Assembly: GCF_024808665.1 (NCBI RefSeq)
Contig: NZ_JANUBZ010000002.1
Span: forward strand, 502,017-566,016
Reading direction: 5' to 3'
DNA length: 64,000 nt
Source of the DNA: Mucilaginibacter empetricola
Lineage (GTDB): Bacteria > Bacteroidota > Bacteroidia > Sphingobacteriales > Sphingobacteriaceae
Under the pieces are notes generated by a model. The model was not told the DNA's origin. It did no database searches and saw only the letters and a program-made list of their open reading frames with translations. The position numbers were made by a program, and so were the translations under genes. This document shows, one piece after another, positions 44,955-54,204 of this stretch (the first letter of the stretch is position 1; every line of letters begins with the position of its first letter).

Positions 44955-44993
44955 CCATTTTTTTCGCCTCTCAAGAAATTGAGGGGCGTTTTT
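44955..44993. terminator. 39-nt repeated terminator, copy 2
   Basis: Identical to 36666-36704: a CGCCTC/GGGGCG hairpin between T runs. It lies between the convergent genes ending at 44911 (+) and 45026 (-). Confidence 0.75.
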
Positions 44994-45025
44994 ATAATAT
45001 TTTTTTTGTTGGTGACAACACCATT

Positions 45026-47788
45026 TTAAGCACCCTCCACCGGCAAACTAAAATAAAATGTAGAGCCTGCGCCGGGTTTGCTTTCGGCCCAAACCCTGCC
45101 GTTGTGGCGCTCAATGATCTCTGAACTAAGGTATAGCCCGATGCCAAAACCTGAGATGTGCCGTGTGTCATTGGTTTCTACCCGGTAATAGCGGTCGAAT
45201 ATTTTAGCCAGATCATCGGTATTGATGCCCATACCTTCATCTTTAACACTGACAATTACCTGTCCCTTGCTCACGATACAATTAACCGATATTGGTTTCT
45301 CATTTGAAGAATATTTGATGGCATTACTGATATAATTAGAAATAACTGATCTGATTTTCTCGCGGTCTGCATTAATCAGCACACTCTGACGCTTTTCAAA
45401 GCGTATCGCATACATGTCAGCTGTCAAACTGGTCTCATCAATCACTTCGGAAATCAGCGCTTCAATATCGAACTGTTGTTTTTCGATATAGATCTTGCCT
45501 GATTCCAGCCGGGAAATATTGAGGAAGCCGTTGATCATGTCATTCATCCGTTTGGCCTGCTGGCCGGCTTTTTGCAGGGCAATGCCGAGAAAATGGGTAT
45601 CATTATTTTTTAACTTGGAGTTAGCCAGCTGCACAATTGCTGTAAGCGAGGTGAGCGGCGTTTTGAGCTCATGACTTACCATGCCGATAAAATCACTTTT
45701 CCGGGTTTCATCAAGTTTCCTTTCTGTAATATCCCGCGCAATCTTCGAAAGGCCTATAATATTCCCTTGCGGATCTTTTACAGGTGATATCGTAAGTGAA
45801 ACATCGATAAGGTTGCCATCTTTTGTTAATCGTTTAGTTTCAAAATGCTGTACCCGCTCGCCTAACCTCAAGCGGGCAAGTATTTCCGGTTCTTCGTTGT
45901 ACCTGTCTTCTGGTATCAATTTATAAATACTTTCTCCTATCATTTCCTCCGCCGGATAGCCGAAAATACGCTCGGCAGAGTCATTCCAGCTGGTAATCAC
46001 ACTATCGAATGTTTTACTGATAATGGCATCATCCGACGATTGAATGATGGCAGCAAGCTTGGCGCTTTCTTCTTCTGCCGTTTTTATTTCGGTGATATCA
46101 AGCACCGTTCCGATAAAACGGGAAGCCTGTTCTTGCTCGAAAGAAACCGTACCGTGAGTTTTAATCCAACGGATTTCCTGGTTATTGAAACGAACGATCC
46201 TGAAAATTAATTCATAATGACCATCACCTTGAGGGTCCAAAGCCTTTTGTATGTCCTTTTGAACCCAGGTTCTGTCATCCGGGTGAATATGTTCCAAAAA
46301 CGCGTCAAAAGTGATTGCCGTATCAGCAGCAACACCATAGATATCGCGGCATTCTTTCGACCAATAAAGATCTCCCGTTTTTGGTTCATACTCCCAGGTG
46401 CCTAAGCGGGTTGATTCGATAGCCATATGCAATCGCGAGGAATTGATCGCCAACTCTTTGTTAACCTCTTCCAGATGATCGTGCATGGCGGTTAACTCTT
46501 CATTAGTTGTGCCGAGTTCCTCATTAGCAGTGGCCATCTCTTCGTTAATTGTTTGCAGTTCCTGGGTATATTCTTCCTGCCGCACCTCCCATTGTTTACG
46601 TTCGGTAACATCCCGCGTTGTGCCGACAACAGCCTCCACTTCGCCTTGTCCGTTAATTACGGGTATAAAAATATAATCATAAATACGCTTGCCCCAAGTA
46701 GCGTGCGGGAAAGCAACTTCACCACGAATAGATTGCCCGGTCGCTATGATCTGGTCTATCTCACGTTCATGCATTTCGGCGTGCCAGGGTTCATAACCAT
46801 TTTCTAGCAGGCTTTTCCCGATGGCATTTTCCCAGGACTTACCCCACATAGATAGCAAGGCACTGTTCGCATAAGTAAACCGGTAATCCAATCCGAATAC
46901 ATACATCAAGTCAGGTGTCCCGGAGGTAATAGTTTCGTAAACTCTTTTTTGCTGCTCGGCCAGTTCCCGCGCTTCTCGCAATTCCTGCTGAACCTTGATG
47001 ACCCCTGTCACTTCGAAAACAAATACCATTATGCCATCTACCTTGTTTTCTTCGTTGCGGCGAGGCTGGTAATTAAAACTAAAATAACGGTCTGTTGTCT
47101 CACCGCCTTCCAGTTCCGCCATCGGTATCAAAAAATCGTCGATCCTGTAGGGCTCGCCTGTGTGGTAAACGTTCAATATGGTCTGTTGCAGCGGGGTGCC
47201 AACCAATTCCGGCAATGCTTCGAACAATGGCCGACCTAATAAATTCCGACCGGCTAATATTTCCTGGTAACCCGGATTGACCAACTCATAAACCAGCTCG
47301 GGACCGTCGAGGATACAGATACCAGCTGGCGCTTGCATAAAAAAGGCATTTAACCTGTCCCGCTCTTGTTGTATAGCAGCCCTGGCTGCTTCTGTCTTTT
47401 GGCGCCTGGTTACCTGTTTGGTGTTTTCTAAAACCCAAACGGCTACTTTATTAACCTTACCATGCTTATCGGTTACCGGGGCGTAAACAAAGGTGACGAA
47501 AATTATCTCCTCGCGACGATGCCTTATCAGCATCAATTCAACTTCATCGGCGTAATACGCTTCACCAGTTTCGGCAACGCTTTTAAGCGCTGCTTCATAA
47601 TACTGTTGTGCTTCGGCAAAAGGCTCCCAATACCACTTGCCAATAATTGCCTCTTTTGGTTTGCCGGCAATTTCCAGAAATTTATCATTCAGCAACTCAG
47701 CCACAAAGGTATTTGCATCGAGAATGCAAATGCCGATAGGTGCACTATCTACTATAGTTTTTAATTGCTCATTGTCCTGTAATTGCAT
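45026..47788 (-). CDS. multi-PAS sensor histidine kinase (orphan)
   Basis: 920 residues, no membrane helix, so cytoplasmic. Five PAS domains: about 8-125, 148-275, 290-410, 465-585 (PAS_3 type, GTWEYEPKTGDLYWS), 595-715 (SDDAIISKTFDSVITSWN). A coiled coil lies at about 410-460 (TINEEMATANEELGTTNEEL). HisKA carries SHELKTPLTSL, and the ATPase domain has NYISNAIKYSS, DEGMGI and GFGIGLYLS. No response regulator is nearby. PAS-rich cytoplasmic kinases usually sense redox state, light or small ligands; the input is unknown. Confidence 0.92.
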   Translation of the reverse strand: MQLQDNEQLKTIVDSAPIGICILDANTFVAELLNDKFLEIAGKPKEAIIGKWYWEPFAEAQQYYEAALKSVAETGEAYYADEVELMLIRHRREEIIFVTFVYAPVTDKHGKVNKVAVWVLENTKQVTRRQKTEAARAAIQQERDRLNAFFMQAPAGICILDGPELVYELVNPGYQEILAGRNLLGRPLFEALPELVGTPLQQTILNVYHTGEPYRIDDFLIPMAELEGGETTDRYFSFNYQPRRNEENKVDGIMVFVFEVTGVIKVQQELREARELAEQQKRVYETITSGTPDLMYVFGLDYRFTYANSALLSMWGKSWENAIGKSLLENGYEPWHAEMHEREIDQIIATGQSIRGEVAFPHATWGKRIYDYIFIPVINGQGEVEAVVGTTRDVTERKQWEVRQEEYTQELQTINEEMATANEELGTTNEELTAMHDHLEEVNKELAINSSRLHMAIESTRLGTWEYEPKTGDLYWSKECRDIYGVAADTAITFDAFLEHIHPDDRTWVQKDIQKALDPQGDGHYELIFRIVRFNNQEIRWIKTHGTVSFEQEQASRFIGTVLDITEIKTAEEESAKLAAIIQSSDDAIISKTFDSVITSWNDSAERIFGYPAEEMIGESIYKLIPEDRYNEEPEILARLRLGERVQHFETKRLTKDGNLIDVSLTISPVKDPQGNIIGLSKIARDITERKLDETRKSDFIGMVSHELKTPLTSLTAIVQLANSKLKNNDTHFLGIALQKAGQQAKRMNDMINGFLNISRLESGKIYIEKQQFDIEALISEVIDETSLTADMYAIRFEKRQSVLINADREKIRSVISNYISNAIKYSSNEKPISVNCIVSKGQVIVSVKDEGMGINTDDLAKIFDRYYRVETNDTRHISGFGIGLYLSSEIIERHNGRVWAESKPGAGSTFYFSLPVEGA

Positions 47789-48083
47789 AACTCATCCAAA
47801 AACTTGAAAGTATGCAATTTGTTTGGTTTAGCAGGTTTTAATTTGATAACAAATTGTTTTTCAATAAATTAATGGATTTTTTATTGATAACATAATTTGA
47901 AGATCACAGGCATAGTTGCCTGAAATCATAGAAATCGGACAGCGGTTGCTTTCGATACAGTAATGTTCGCTAACGAACGATGTTTTCTTGAATATTGAGC
48001 TCAAATTGTTAATTATCAATATGTTGTCTTAATGGTATGGGATTTGACATAGAAAGATTACTTAATAAACTTACTCCAATCTC

Positions 48084-49547
48084 ATGAAAATAAAATTACC
48101 CGCATTGTTGTTTGCTTCGTTAATATTGATTGGCCTGAATGCCAGTTCGCAGGCAAAACTGACTACAAAAGAGTCAATTGAAAAGCTACAAAAAGATGTT
48201 CCTGATTTAATGCAGAAAGCAGATATTCCCGGTATGTCTGTGGCATTGATACGCAATGGCAAACTGGTTTGGACGGGGTCTTTTGGCGTAACGAATGCTG
48301 ATACGCACAAACCGGTCAATCAGCAAACTGTTTTTGAGGCGGCATCGCTCAGTAAATGTGTTTTTGCTTATGGCGTACTCAAACTGGTTGATGAGGGTAA
48401 GCTTGACCTGGATGTGCCGCTGACCAAATACCTGGGGAATAATTATGGTGTTCCTGATGAGCGGATAAACCTCATCACAGCCAGGCATGTGCTTACGCAT
48501 AGCTCGGGGTTCCCCAACTGGCGCGAAAATGACCATAGTAAAATATTGCAGATACATTTTAACCCCGGCGAAAAATGGAGTTATTCGGGTGAGGGTATTG
48601 TTTATCTGTCTAAAGTGGTTGAAAAGATCACCGGCATGTCGCTGGAGGATTTTATGCAGCAAACTGTGCTCAAACCTTTGGACATGAGTTCCAGCAGTTA
48701 TTCGTGGCTGGCACGGTTTGACAGTTTAAAAGCTTATCGTCATGATGATTTAGGAAACCTGACCGGAAGAAGCGAAAAGATAAACGGAGGTCTTGATGCC
48801 ATTAATGAAGACGGGAATGCCGCAGCCAGTCTAACAACCAATGCAGCTGATTATGCCAAATTTATTATAGCCGTACTGAACGGAAACGGCCTTAAAAAAA
48901 GCACCCGCGATAAAATGCTGACCCCGGGCATCCGTGTCACCAAAAAACACCCAGAATTGGCCTGGGGACTTGGCGTAGGACTAGAGACTATGCCAGACGG
49001 CACCTGGTTTTGGCATTGGGGTGATAACGGCGATGCAAAAGCATTTTACATGGCTTCAGTTTCAGGCAAAGATGCGGTAGTCTATTTTGCTGATGGTTCA
49101 AATGGCCTGAGCATTGCCCGGGAAATACTAGCTGATGCTGTGGGTGGCTATCACCCTTCGCTAGATAACCTGGGTTATGAAAGATTCAACTCATCTTCAA
49201 GGCAATTACTTAAGTCCATCATCGCCGACGGTGCAGCAAAATCGTTGGATACGTACAGGAACAAACGGGAAAAGGATACCACACAAAGAATAGGGGAACA
49301 GGACATGAATGGTGTAGGCTATTCCCTCATCCGGTTGAAGAAACTGGATGATGCCCTGGCGGTGTTTAAACAAAATACCGATGATTTTCCTGCTTCGTGG
49401 AATGTATGGGATAGTTATGCCGAAGCATTGATGGATAAAGGCGATAAAGATTCAGCCATAAAATATTATCAAAAATCGCTGGAGCTCAATCCGCAAAACG
49501 ATAATGGCAAAAAGATGCTGGCAGAACTCAAAGGTGAAAAGAAATAG
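48084..49547 (+). CDS. secreted serine beta-lactamase-like hydrolase with TPR tail
   Basis: 487 residues. Signal peptide (1-23, NASSQA). Class C/PBP-like fold with SxxK at S88-LSK91 (FEAASLSKCVF) and the second motif YSG (Y167, WSYSGEGIVYL); HWGDNGDAKAF is near the third motif (H in place of K). The last ~85 residues form TPR repeats (DALAVFKQNTDDFPASWNVW, then AIKYYQKSLELNP). Likely an esterase or peptidase rather than a drug-resistance enzyme. Single gene. Confidence 0.87.
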   Translation: MKIKLPALLFASLILIGLNASSQAKLTTKESIEKLQKDVPDLMQKADIPGMSVALIRNGKLVWTGSFGVTNADTHKPVNQQTVFEAASLSKCVFAYGVLKLVDEGKLDLDVPLTKYLGNNYGVPDERINLITARHVLTHSSGFPNWRENDHSKILQIHFNPGEKWSYSGEGIVYLSKVVEKITGMSLEDFMQQTVLKPLDMSSSSYSWLARFDSLKAYRHDDLGNLTGRSEKINGGLDAINEDGNAAASLTTNAADYAKFIIAVLNGNGLKKSTRDKMLTPGIRVTKKHPELAWGLGVGLETMPDGTWFWHWGDNGDAKAFYMASVSGKDAVVYFADGSNGLSIAREILADAVGGYHPSLDNLGYERFNSSSRQLLKSIIADGAAKSLDTYRNKREKDTTQRIGEQDMNGVGYSLIRLKKLDDALAVFKQNTDDFPASWNVWDSYAEALMDKGDKDSAIKYYQKSLELNPQNDNGKKMLAELKGEKK

Positions 49548-49550
49548 CCC

Positions 49551-49635
49551 GCTTATCAGACTTCAGACTTACGAAGTTTTTAAAACTTCGTAAGTCTTTT
49601 TTGAGTTTACGCCAAACAAACCGAGTTTGCTTTTT
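49551..49635 (+). repeat. dispersed hairpin repeat, copy 1 (right after the serine hydrolase)
   Basis: Starts GCTTATCAGACTT and contains a 33-bp palindrome (AGACTTACGAAGTTTT-T-reverse complement, 49565-49597), then TTTTTTGAG...GCCAAACAAACCGAGTTTGC. The whole ~80-bp unit recurs at 50180. The T run makes it a working terminator as well. Confidence 0.8.
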
Positions 49636-49664
49636 GTGGTAAAATCAAGAAGAATAGAAGTAAC

Positions 49665-49946
49665 TTAAAACAGATCAGAATGCGTCCCTGTCCTTACCAG
49701 TTCCAGTAAATTTATTTGTTCGTTTTCATCCCAAATCAGTAATAGGTCCGGTTTTACATGGCACTCCCAGTATACTTTATAATCATCGGCGAGCTTGTGG
49801 GGTTTGTGTTTTTTATCGATTCCTTTGTGGCCTTTTTCAGCGAGAACGGTAATTAATTGCTGCAGTAATTGGAAATCCTTGCCGGAGCGTTTTTTAAGTA
49901 ATTTGAGATCCTTGAGGAATTTGGTTGAAGCAACTATTTCAAACAT
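49665..49946 (-). CDS. YafQ-family type II toxin (mRNA interferase)
   Basis: 93 residues. RelE-superfamily fold. The conserved YafQ catalytic residues are all in place: H50 (KPHKL), H63 (WECHV), D67 (KPDLLL), H89 (RTGTHSDLF) and F93. Members cut mRNA in the ribosome A site and are held inactive by the antitoxin encoded 8 bp upstream. The gene pair lies between two copies of an ~80-bp repeat (49551, 50180). Confidence 0.9.
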   Translation of the reverse strand: MFEIVASTKFLKDLKLLKKRSGKDFQLLQQLITVLAEKGHKGIDKKHKPHKLADDYKVYWECHVKPDLLLIWDENEQINLLELVRTGTHSDLF

Positions 49947-49954
49947 TGTCAGAA

Positions 49955-50158
49955 TCAGATGCTGTTGAAAAGATCTTCAACATTTTTATATTTCTGGCCT
50001 TTACCGGCCTTTAATTCCTGCATTGCTGCAATTGTATCGGCATTAGGAATATTATGCTCCTTTTTTACCTTAACAGTTACGCCTAACTCTTTTAAAAACT
50101 CTTTAACCAAACGGGTTTTATTGTCTGGCACTTGTATTTCGAGTGTTTGCATATTCAA
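49955..50158 (-). CDS. antitoxin partner of the YafQ-type toxin
   Basis: 67 residues (65 if the second ATG at 50152 is used). Starts MQTLEIQVPDNKTRLVKEFL, KELGVTVKVKK, then a helical C-terminus (ADTIAAMQELKAGKGQKYKN, VEDLFNSI) that would wrap the toxin. The beta-start/helix layout resembles small Bacteroidota antitoxins and the orphan at 36746. Likely also represses the operon. Confidence 0.82.
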   Translation of the reverse strand: MNMQTLEIQVPDNKTRLVKEFLKELGVTVKVKKEHNIPNADTIAAMQELKAGKGQKYKNVEDLFNSI

Positions 50159-50179
50159 AAATAAACAAAATTTACAATA

Positions 50180-50255
50180 GCTTATCAGACTTACGAAGTT
50201 TTTAAAACTTCGTAAGCCTTTTTGAGCTTATGCCAAACGACCCGAGTTTGCTTTT
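50180..50255 (+). repeat. dispersed hairpin repeat, copy 2
   Basis: Same unit as 49551-49635: GCTTATCAGACTT, the palindrome (50187-50219, one arm base changed) and TTTTTGAGCTTATGCCAAAC, then CCGAGTTTGC. It sits 22 bp upstream of the antitoxin start, so the TA pair is bracketed by direct repeats. Confidence 0.8.
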
Positions 50256-50420
50256 GGTTGATAACGCTAAGGAGGACAGAGTCGTTTTTATTTTTATGGA
50301 TATGTGATTAATGGAGATCCAACGCTGCATCGGAAGTACCGCTCCAATACCGGCAGCCTCAAGTGTATATATCTTTAGAATTAATGTTTACTTTTAATAA
50401 ATCATTTAATCTCCTATAAA

Positions 50421-50783
50421 ATGAAAAGAAAGATATTTACAACAGTAGCTTTGTTCCTTTCCTTTGGTGTGGTATTCGCATATTTTGCCGGCATGGATGG
50501 CAAATGGTCTGCCATGCTAAAAGGGCCGGATGGCAATGAATTCCCAATTACTTATACTTTTAAAACTGATGGCACGATGCTTACGGGTATGGTAACCTCG
50601 TCGATTGGGAGCTTCGATATTTCTGATGGCGTAATAAAAGGCGACAGCTTGTGGTTCACTGCAAATATCAATACCATGAAGATTAAAAACAAAGGCAGAT
50701 ATTATGCGGATGGCGATTCCATAAGCCTGCGGGTTGGCACCCGATCAACACATACTACATTGAAACGCGCCACGGATAAATAA
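50421..50783 (+). CDS. small secreted hypothetical protein
   Basis: 120 residues with a signal segment (1-24). The body is beta-rich with the pattern GKWSAMLKGPDGNEFPITYTF, LTGMVTSSIGSFDISDGVIKG, DSLWFTANI. This is common in small Bacteroidota envelope proteins described only as 'domain of unknown function', and similar stretches occur beside sugar-related genes. I can assign no function. A terminator follows at 50849. Confidence 0.7.
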   Translation: MKRKIFTTVALFLSFGVVFAYFAGMDGKWSAMLKGPDGNEFPITYTFKTDGTMLTGMVTSSIGSFDISDGVIKGDSLWFTANINTMKIKNKGRYYADGDSISLRVGTRSTHTTLKRATDK

Positions 50784-50848
50784 ATCCTTTCATCTACAAG
50801 AATTTTAAATTGATTCGTAATTTATACTTATAGATGATTACCTGAAAT

Positions 50849-50876
50849 GCCTCTCATTTTCATGAGAGGCGTTTTT
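50849..50876 (+). terminator. intrinsic terminator
   Basis: GCCTCTCAT (50849-50857) pairs with ATGAGAGGC (50862-50870) around a 4-nt loop, then GTTTTT. It can end the gene at 50421-50783. Confidence 0.8.
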
Positions 50877-50954
50877 GTTTGGGATTGGGTGGTGATAATC
50901 CGGACTGCACACTAATTAGTCTGCGCAGTTTATCACGCCCTCTATAATAGATTG

Positions 50955-51965
50955 CTATTGAACGGTAAGAATGATTTTTCCTGTGTGCTGGTTAGCTTCC
51001 AGGCTGCGGTGCGCGTTAACAACATCATTTAATGGGAATTTGGGGCCAACTACAGGCAAAAGCTTTCCGCTTTCTACACCGGCTCTCACAAAAGCAATAG
51101 CAGCTTTTTGTTTAGTATCATTCATAAGTAAATCACCCATGTTGTACCCTTTAATTGAAAGCATTTTTAATAAAACCGGAACGGCTGGCCATACCGCCAG
51201 TTCAAAGCTTAAAGCGCCATAAGAGAATACTTGCGCTCGGTCGGCTGCCGCAGCTATAAGATGTTCGAAATATTTCCCGCCAACGGCATCAAGAATAATG
51301 TCTGCACCTTTACCTCCGGTTATATTCAATACTTCTTTTGCAATATCCTCTTCTCCTGTTAGGACGACATGTTGCGCGCCCGAATCCAATATCGCTTGTT
51401 TTTTTGATGCCGAGCTGGTTAAGGCAATGGAAACACCACCTAAATAATTAACCATTTGAGCAATAGCGAGACCTGTGTTGCTCGAAGCTGCATTGAATAA
51501 TACCGATTGGCCGGGCTGTATATTGGCACTGTCGACCAACATGCCATAGGCTGCAATATAGCTTGTCCAAAGTGCAGCTGCCTGATCAAAGCTTAAATTT
51601 GAGGGGTTCTTTTGAATAGCATAAGCCGGTAGTAATATTAATTCACCATAGGTGCCGTATTGATGATTGGAGAAGGCCGGTATTACGCTTACCAAATCTC
51701 CCGGAACAAAATCTTTCACTTCCGCTCCAACAGATTCTATAATGCCGGAAGCTTCGAAACCCAGCATTGAGGGGAAGATAGGCTGTTCTGAATAATAACC
51801 GCTCCGAAACATGGAGTCAACGCGGTTAAGACCTATTGCTTTTACCTTTAGGCGCACTTCATAAGGACCCGGTGCAGGTACATTTACTTGTTCTAATTTT
51901 AATACTTCAGGGCCACCTGCCTGGTGGAAACGTATACCTTGTACTTCTTTTGCTTGAGTAGACAT
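50955..51965 (-). CDS. zinc-independent quinone oxidoreductase (MDR family)
   Basis: 336 residues. Medium-chain dehydrogenase fold: GLNRVDSMFRSGYY, SMLGFEASGIIESVG, NAASSNTGLAIAQMV (nucleotide binding, though with AASSNTG in place of GxGxxG), GKGADIILDAVGG, HTGKIILTVQ. Quinone reductase-like (QOR) members reduce quinones or enones with NADPH. Divergent from the HxlR gene at 52055. Confidence 0.88.
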   Translation of the reverse strand: MSTQAKEVQGIRFHQAGGPEVLKLEQVNVPAPGPYEVRLKVKAIGLNRVDSMFRSGYYSEQPIFPSMLGFEASGIIESVGAEVKDFVPGDLVSVIPAFSNHQYGTYGELILLPAYAIQKNPSNLSFDQAAALWTSYIAAYGMLVDSANIQPGQSVLFNAASSNTGLAIAQMVNYLGGVSIALTSSASKKQAILDSGAQHVVLTGEEDIAKEVLNITGGKGADIILDAVGGKYFEHLIAAAADRAQVFSYGALSFELAVWPAVPVLLKMLSIKGYNMGDLLMNDTKQKAAIAFVRAGVESGKLLPVVGPKFPLNDVVNAHRSLEANQHTGKIILTVQ

Positions 51966-52054
51966 AATTTTATTTTTTTATGCAAGTTTAGGGTATGTAC
52001 ATTAACTTTGCTATGTTACCAACCCAATGTATGATACCTACAAAAATGTATGTA

Positions 52055-52435
52055 ATGGCAAAAATCAAAGAAAACTCAACAAATAGCCTCAATCGTAAGT
52101 TCTTAACTGACTGTAATTTGACATATGCTGTGCAGCTAATGGGTGGCAGATGGAAGTTGTTGATCTTAATGCAGTTGAATGCCGGCACCATGCGATATGG
52201 AGAACTGAAGAAAAAAATCGTAAATATCACTGAGCGTATGTTGACATTACAACTGCGCGAATTGGAGGCAGATGGTTTAATTGCCCGGCAGGTATACGCA
52301 GAAGTGCCTCCAAGAGTAGAATATACTTTGACAGATATCGGCCGGCAACTGGTGCCCATATGTGATGCGCTGCATGGCTGGGGAACCCTCCACAGATCTC
52401 ATGTATCCGGCGAAGCTTCAACCTTATTCCATTAA
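52055..52435 (+). CDS. HxlR-family transcriptional regulator
   Basis: 126 residues from the ATG at 52055, which gives MAKIKENSTN and the normal family length; earlier in-frame ATGs exist (51995, 52013, 52031, 52046). Signature TDCNLTYAVQLMGGRWKLLIL with a Cys in the usual redox position (DCNL), then RYGELKKKIVNITERMLTLQ and a VEYTLTDIGRQL wing. The gap to the divergent gene has imperfect inverted repeats (GGTATGTACAT at 51992-52002, ATGTATGATACC at 52029-52040) that may be its site. Confidence 0.88.
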   Translation: MAKIKENSTNSLNRKFLTDCNLTYAVQLMGGRWKLLILMQLNAGTMRYGELKKKIVNITERMLTLQLRELEADGLIARQVYAEVPPRVEYTLTDIGRQLVPICDALHGWGTLHRSHVSGEASTLFH

Positions 52436-52471
52436 AAGTCAATAGAAGCTGAGAATTACACGCTTTCATTC

Positions 52472-52515
52472 GCTTATCAAACAGACTTACGAAGTTTTTA
52501 AAACTTCGTAAGTCT
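52472..52515 (+). repeat. dispersed hairpin repeat, copy 3 (short)
   Basis: GCTTATCA then the same 33-bp palindrome (52483-52515) as at 49565 and 50187, without the following GAGTTT...CCGAGTTTGC part. It lies between convergent genes and probably ends both. Confidence 0.78.
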
Positions 52516-52534
52516 GCTTAGTAGCTAAGAAGTT

Positions 52535-53329
52535 TTATAGCATTCGGAGCATATAATAGTTAAATCCCGGAAATTTGCCTTCAATTTTAAGCAGCTCCTG
52601 GTTTTTTGCATTCAGCCAGCAGTAGAGCGTTATTTTTCCGATTTTCATTTCCAATACTTTTGCTGCTATTGTTACGCCCGAAATGGACACGTCTTCGTCT
52701 TTGATGTACTCAATCCTCGTAAATTTTGTATTGTGCCCGGGTACGTATTCGGCCAAATAAAAGGGTTGGTTTTTTTGATAGGATAAAGCCTGGTAGGTTT
52801 CCATATAAATTAAACCGTTAAACAGGGGCTTTGAAAATGAAGTATCAATTTTAATTAATGTGTCTTTCTTCTTTGGAGCTTTAACCAAAGTTGTGCCGCT
52901 GACTTTGTTATTTTTATAGCTAAAACTATCAATTGCGGTGTTGATATCTGAATGACTTTCTATTGGCATCAGTGTTTTACTGTTTACAATAACGCTGTCG
53001 ATGTTGGCATCAGTTCCGTTATATAGTTTTTGCACTACCCTTATTTGATTGCCGCTCACCGTAACTTCACGATTTAAGAATTTAATGCTTTTGTAGGTAT
53101 TGCTGGCATATATCAGCAATGAAAACCTGGTATGCAGGTTACTTATCAATTTAGCATTGGAGAGCGGCGAGCCAACAAAAATTGTATCAGCCTGTTTGCT
53201 TACGATTGATCCTTGTGCGCAAAGGTTTGCTGCCGGTAATAATATAATTACTAATAACGTGAGGGCAATTAATTTTATCCTTGTGTTTGGGTTTTTATTA
53301 ACCAGCGAAAAGAAATGATAGCGGTTCAT
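52535..53329 (-). CDS. secreted hypothetical protein (DUF3108-like layout)
   Basis: 264 residues. Signal segment (about 18-39, ending NLCAQG). The rest is beta-rich: SKTLMPIESHSDINTAIDSF, YMETYQALSYQKNQPFYLAEY, ITLYCWLNAKNQELLKIEG. The last segment resembles the closing part of DUF3108-type proteins (conversion of a modified substrate to 'KxE'), but the match is loose. It may work with the methyltransferase 44 bp upstream. Confidence 0.6.
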   Translation of the reverse strand: MNRYHFFSLVNKNPNTRIKLIALTLLVIILLPAANLCAQGSIVSKQADTIFVGSPLSNAKLISNLHTRFSLLIYASNTYKSIKFLNREVTVSGNQIRVVQKLYNGTDANIDSVIVNSKTLMPIESHSDINTAIDSFSYKNNKVSGTTLVKAPKKKDTLIKIDTSFSKPLFNGLIYMETYQALSYQKNQPFYLAEYVPGHNTKFTRIEYIKDEDVSISGVTIAAKVLEMKIGKITLYCWLNAKNQELLKIEGKFPGFNYYMLRML

Positions 53330-53373
53330 TTATTAAAGGGTTTTATGTGAGTATATATTTTTAAGACGATTTA

Positions 53374-54018
53374 TTATTTGGAGTGTACAACGACATAAAA
53401 TTGCTTACTGCTTGGCAGTGTAATAGTTTCAGCCTCCTGTTTCTTGAAATTATTTTCTCTCATCACTTCTTCAAAATAAGTGATGTCTACCAGTTTCATT
53501 ATTTTACCCAATTGCTCCAGGCTTTTAAACCGTGTTGGCGAAACAGCAGCGATGTTTTTATTGGGCAGCTGTAAAACCGTCACTAATCTGCCTCCGATTT
53601 TAAGCCAATTTTTTATGTTGCCGATGGTTTTGTTTAAGTCGACATATTCAAAAATCAGTGCCGCGTAAATGAAATCGGAGGAGAGGTTATTTAATTGTAA
53701 ACCCTGAATATCCCCACAAATAATACTTAGCTGTGTTAAATTGGCGAACCTGTTTTTTAGTTCGGTCAAATAATCGTTATTGATATCTATTGCCGTTATG
53801 CTATCTGTTTTGTGCTTAATATTTTCGAACCCATTTCCGGTTGTGGCGCCAAGAACAATGATATTTTTAGGATGATATAAGTTTAGATAATGTTTTAAGG
53901 TGAAGTTAAGCAGTTGGAGCTGCCCAGCATCGAACATATGTTTTTCATATTCTTCTGCAGGAATATTTATCCAGGGATTTTTCGTCGTATTATCTAGAGA
54001 AATTTGTTTTGCCCCCAT
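53374..54018 (-). CDS. class I SAM-dependent methyltransferase
   Basis: 214 residues. Motif I IIVLGATTGNGFENI, acidic end of strand 2 in SITAIDINNDYL, motif near LSIICGDIQGLQL, then DFIYAALIFEYVDL and LKIGGRLVTVLQLP. The G-TTGNG loop and the acidic residue that binds the SAM ribose are both present. Substrate unknown. Co-directional with the secreted protein downstream. Confidence 0.82.
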   Translation of the reverse strand: MGAKQISLDNTTKNPWINIPAEEYEKHMFDAGQLQLLNFTLKHYLNLYHPKNIIVLGATTGNGFENIKHKTDSITAIDINNDYLTELKNRFANLTQLSIICGDIQGLQLNNLSSDFIYAALIFEYVDLNKTIGNIKNWLKIGGRLVTVLQLPNKNIAAVSPTRFKSLEQLGKIMKLVDITYFEEVMRENNFKKQEAETITLPSSKQFYVVVHSK

Positions 54019-54204
54019 TAGCTATTTTGTTTTAAGTAGTCTATTCGCTATTTAGAATTTAATGATGACAAGAGAACATTGGCTCATATCTCGAAACTCT
54101 AATTTATAATTTCAAATAAAATACTTATTTTTAAATTGTTGCAGTCGAAAAAATCTAGTTTTTTCATTGTATTGCGGAACTTAAACCAATTTATCGATAC
54201 TCAC

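Noticed and set aside
48084..49547. Beta-lactam resistance gene
   Set aside because: Although SxxK and YSG are present, the TPR tail and HWG-type third motif point to a general serine hydrolase; there is no evidence for resistance.
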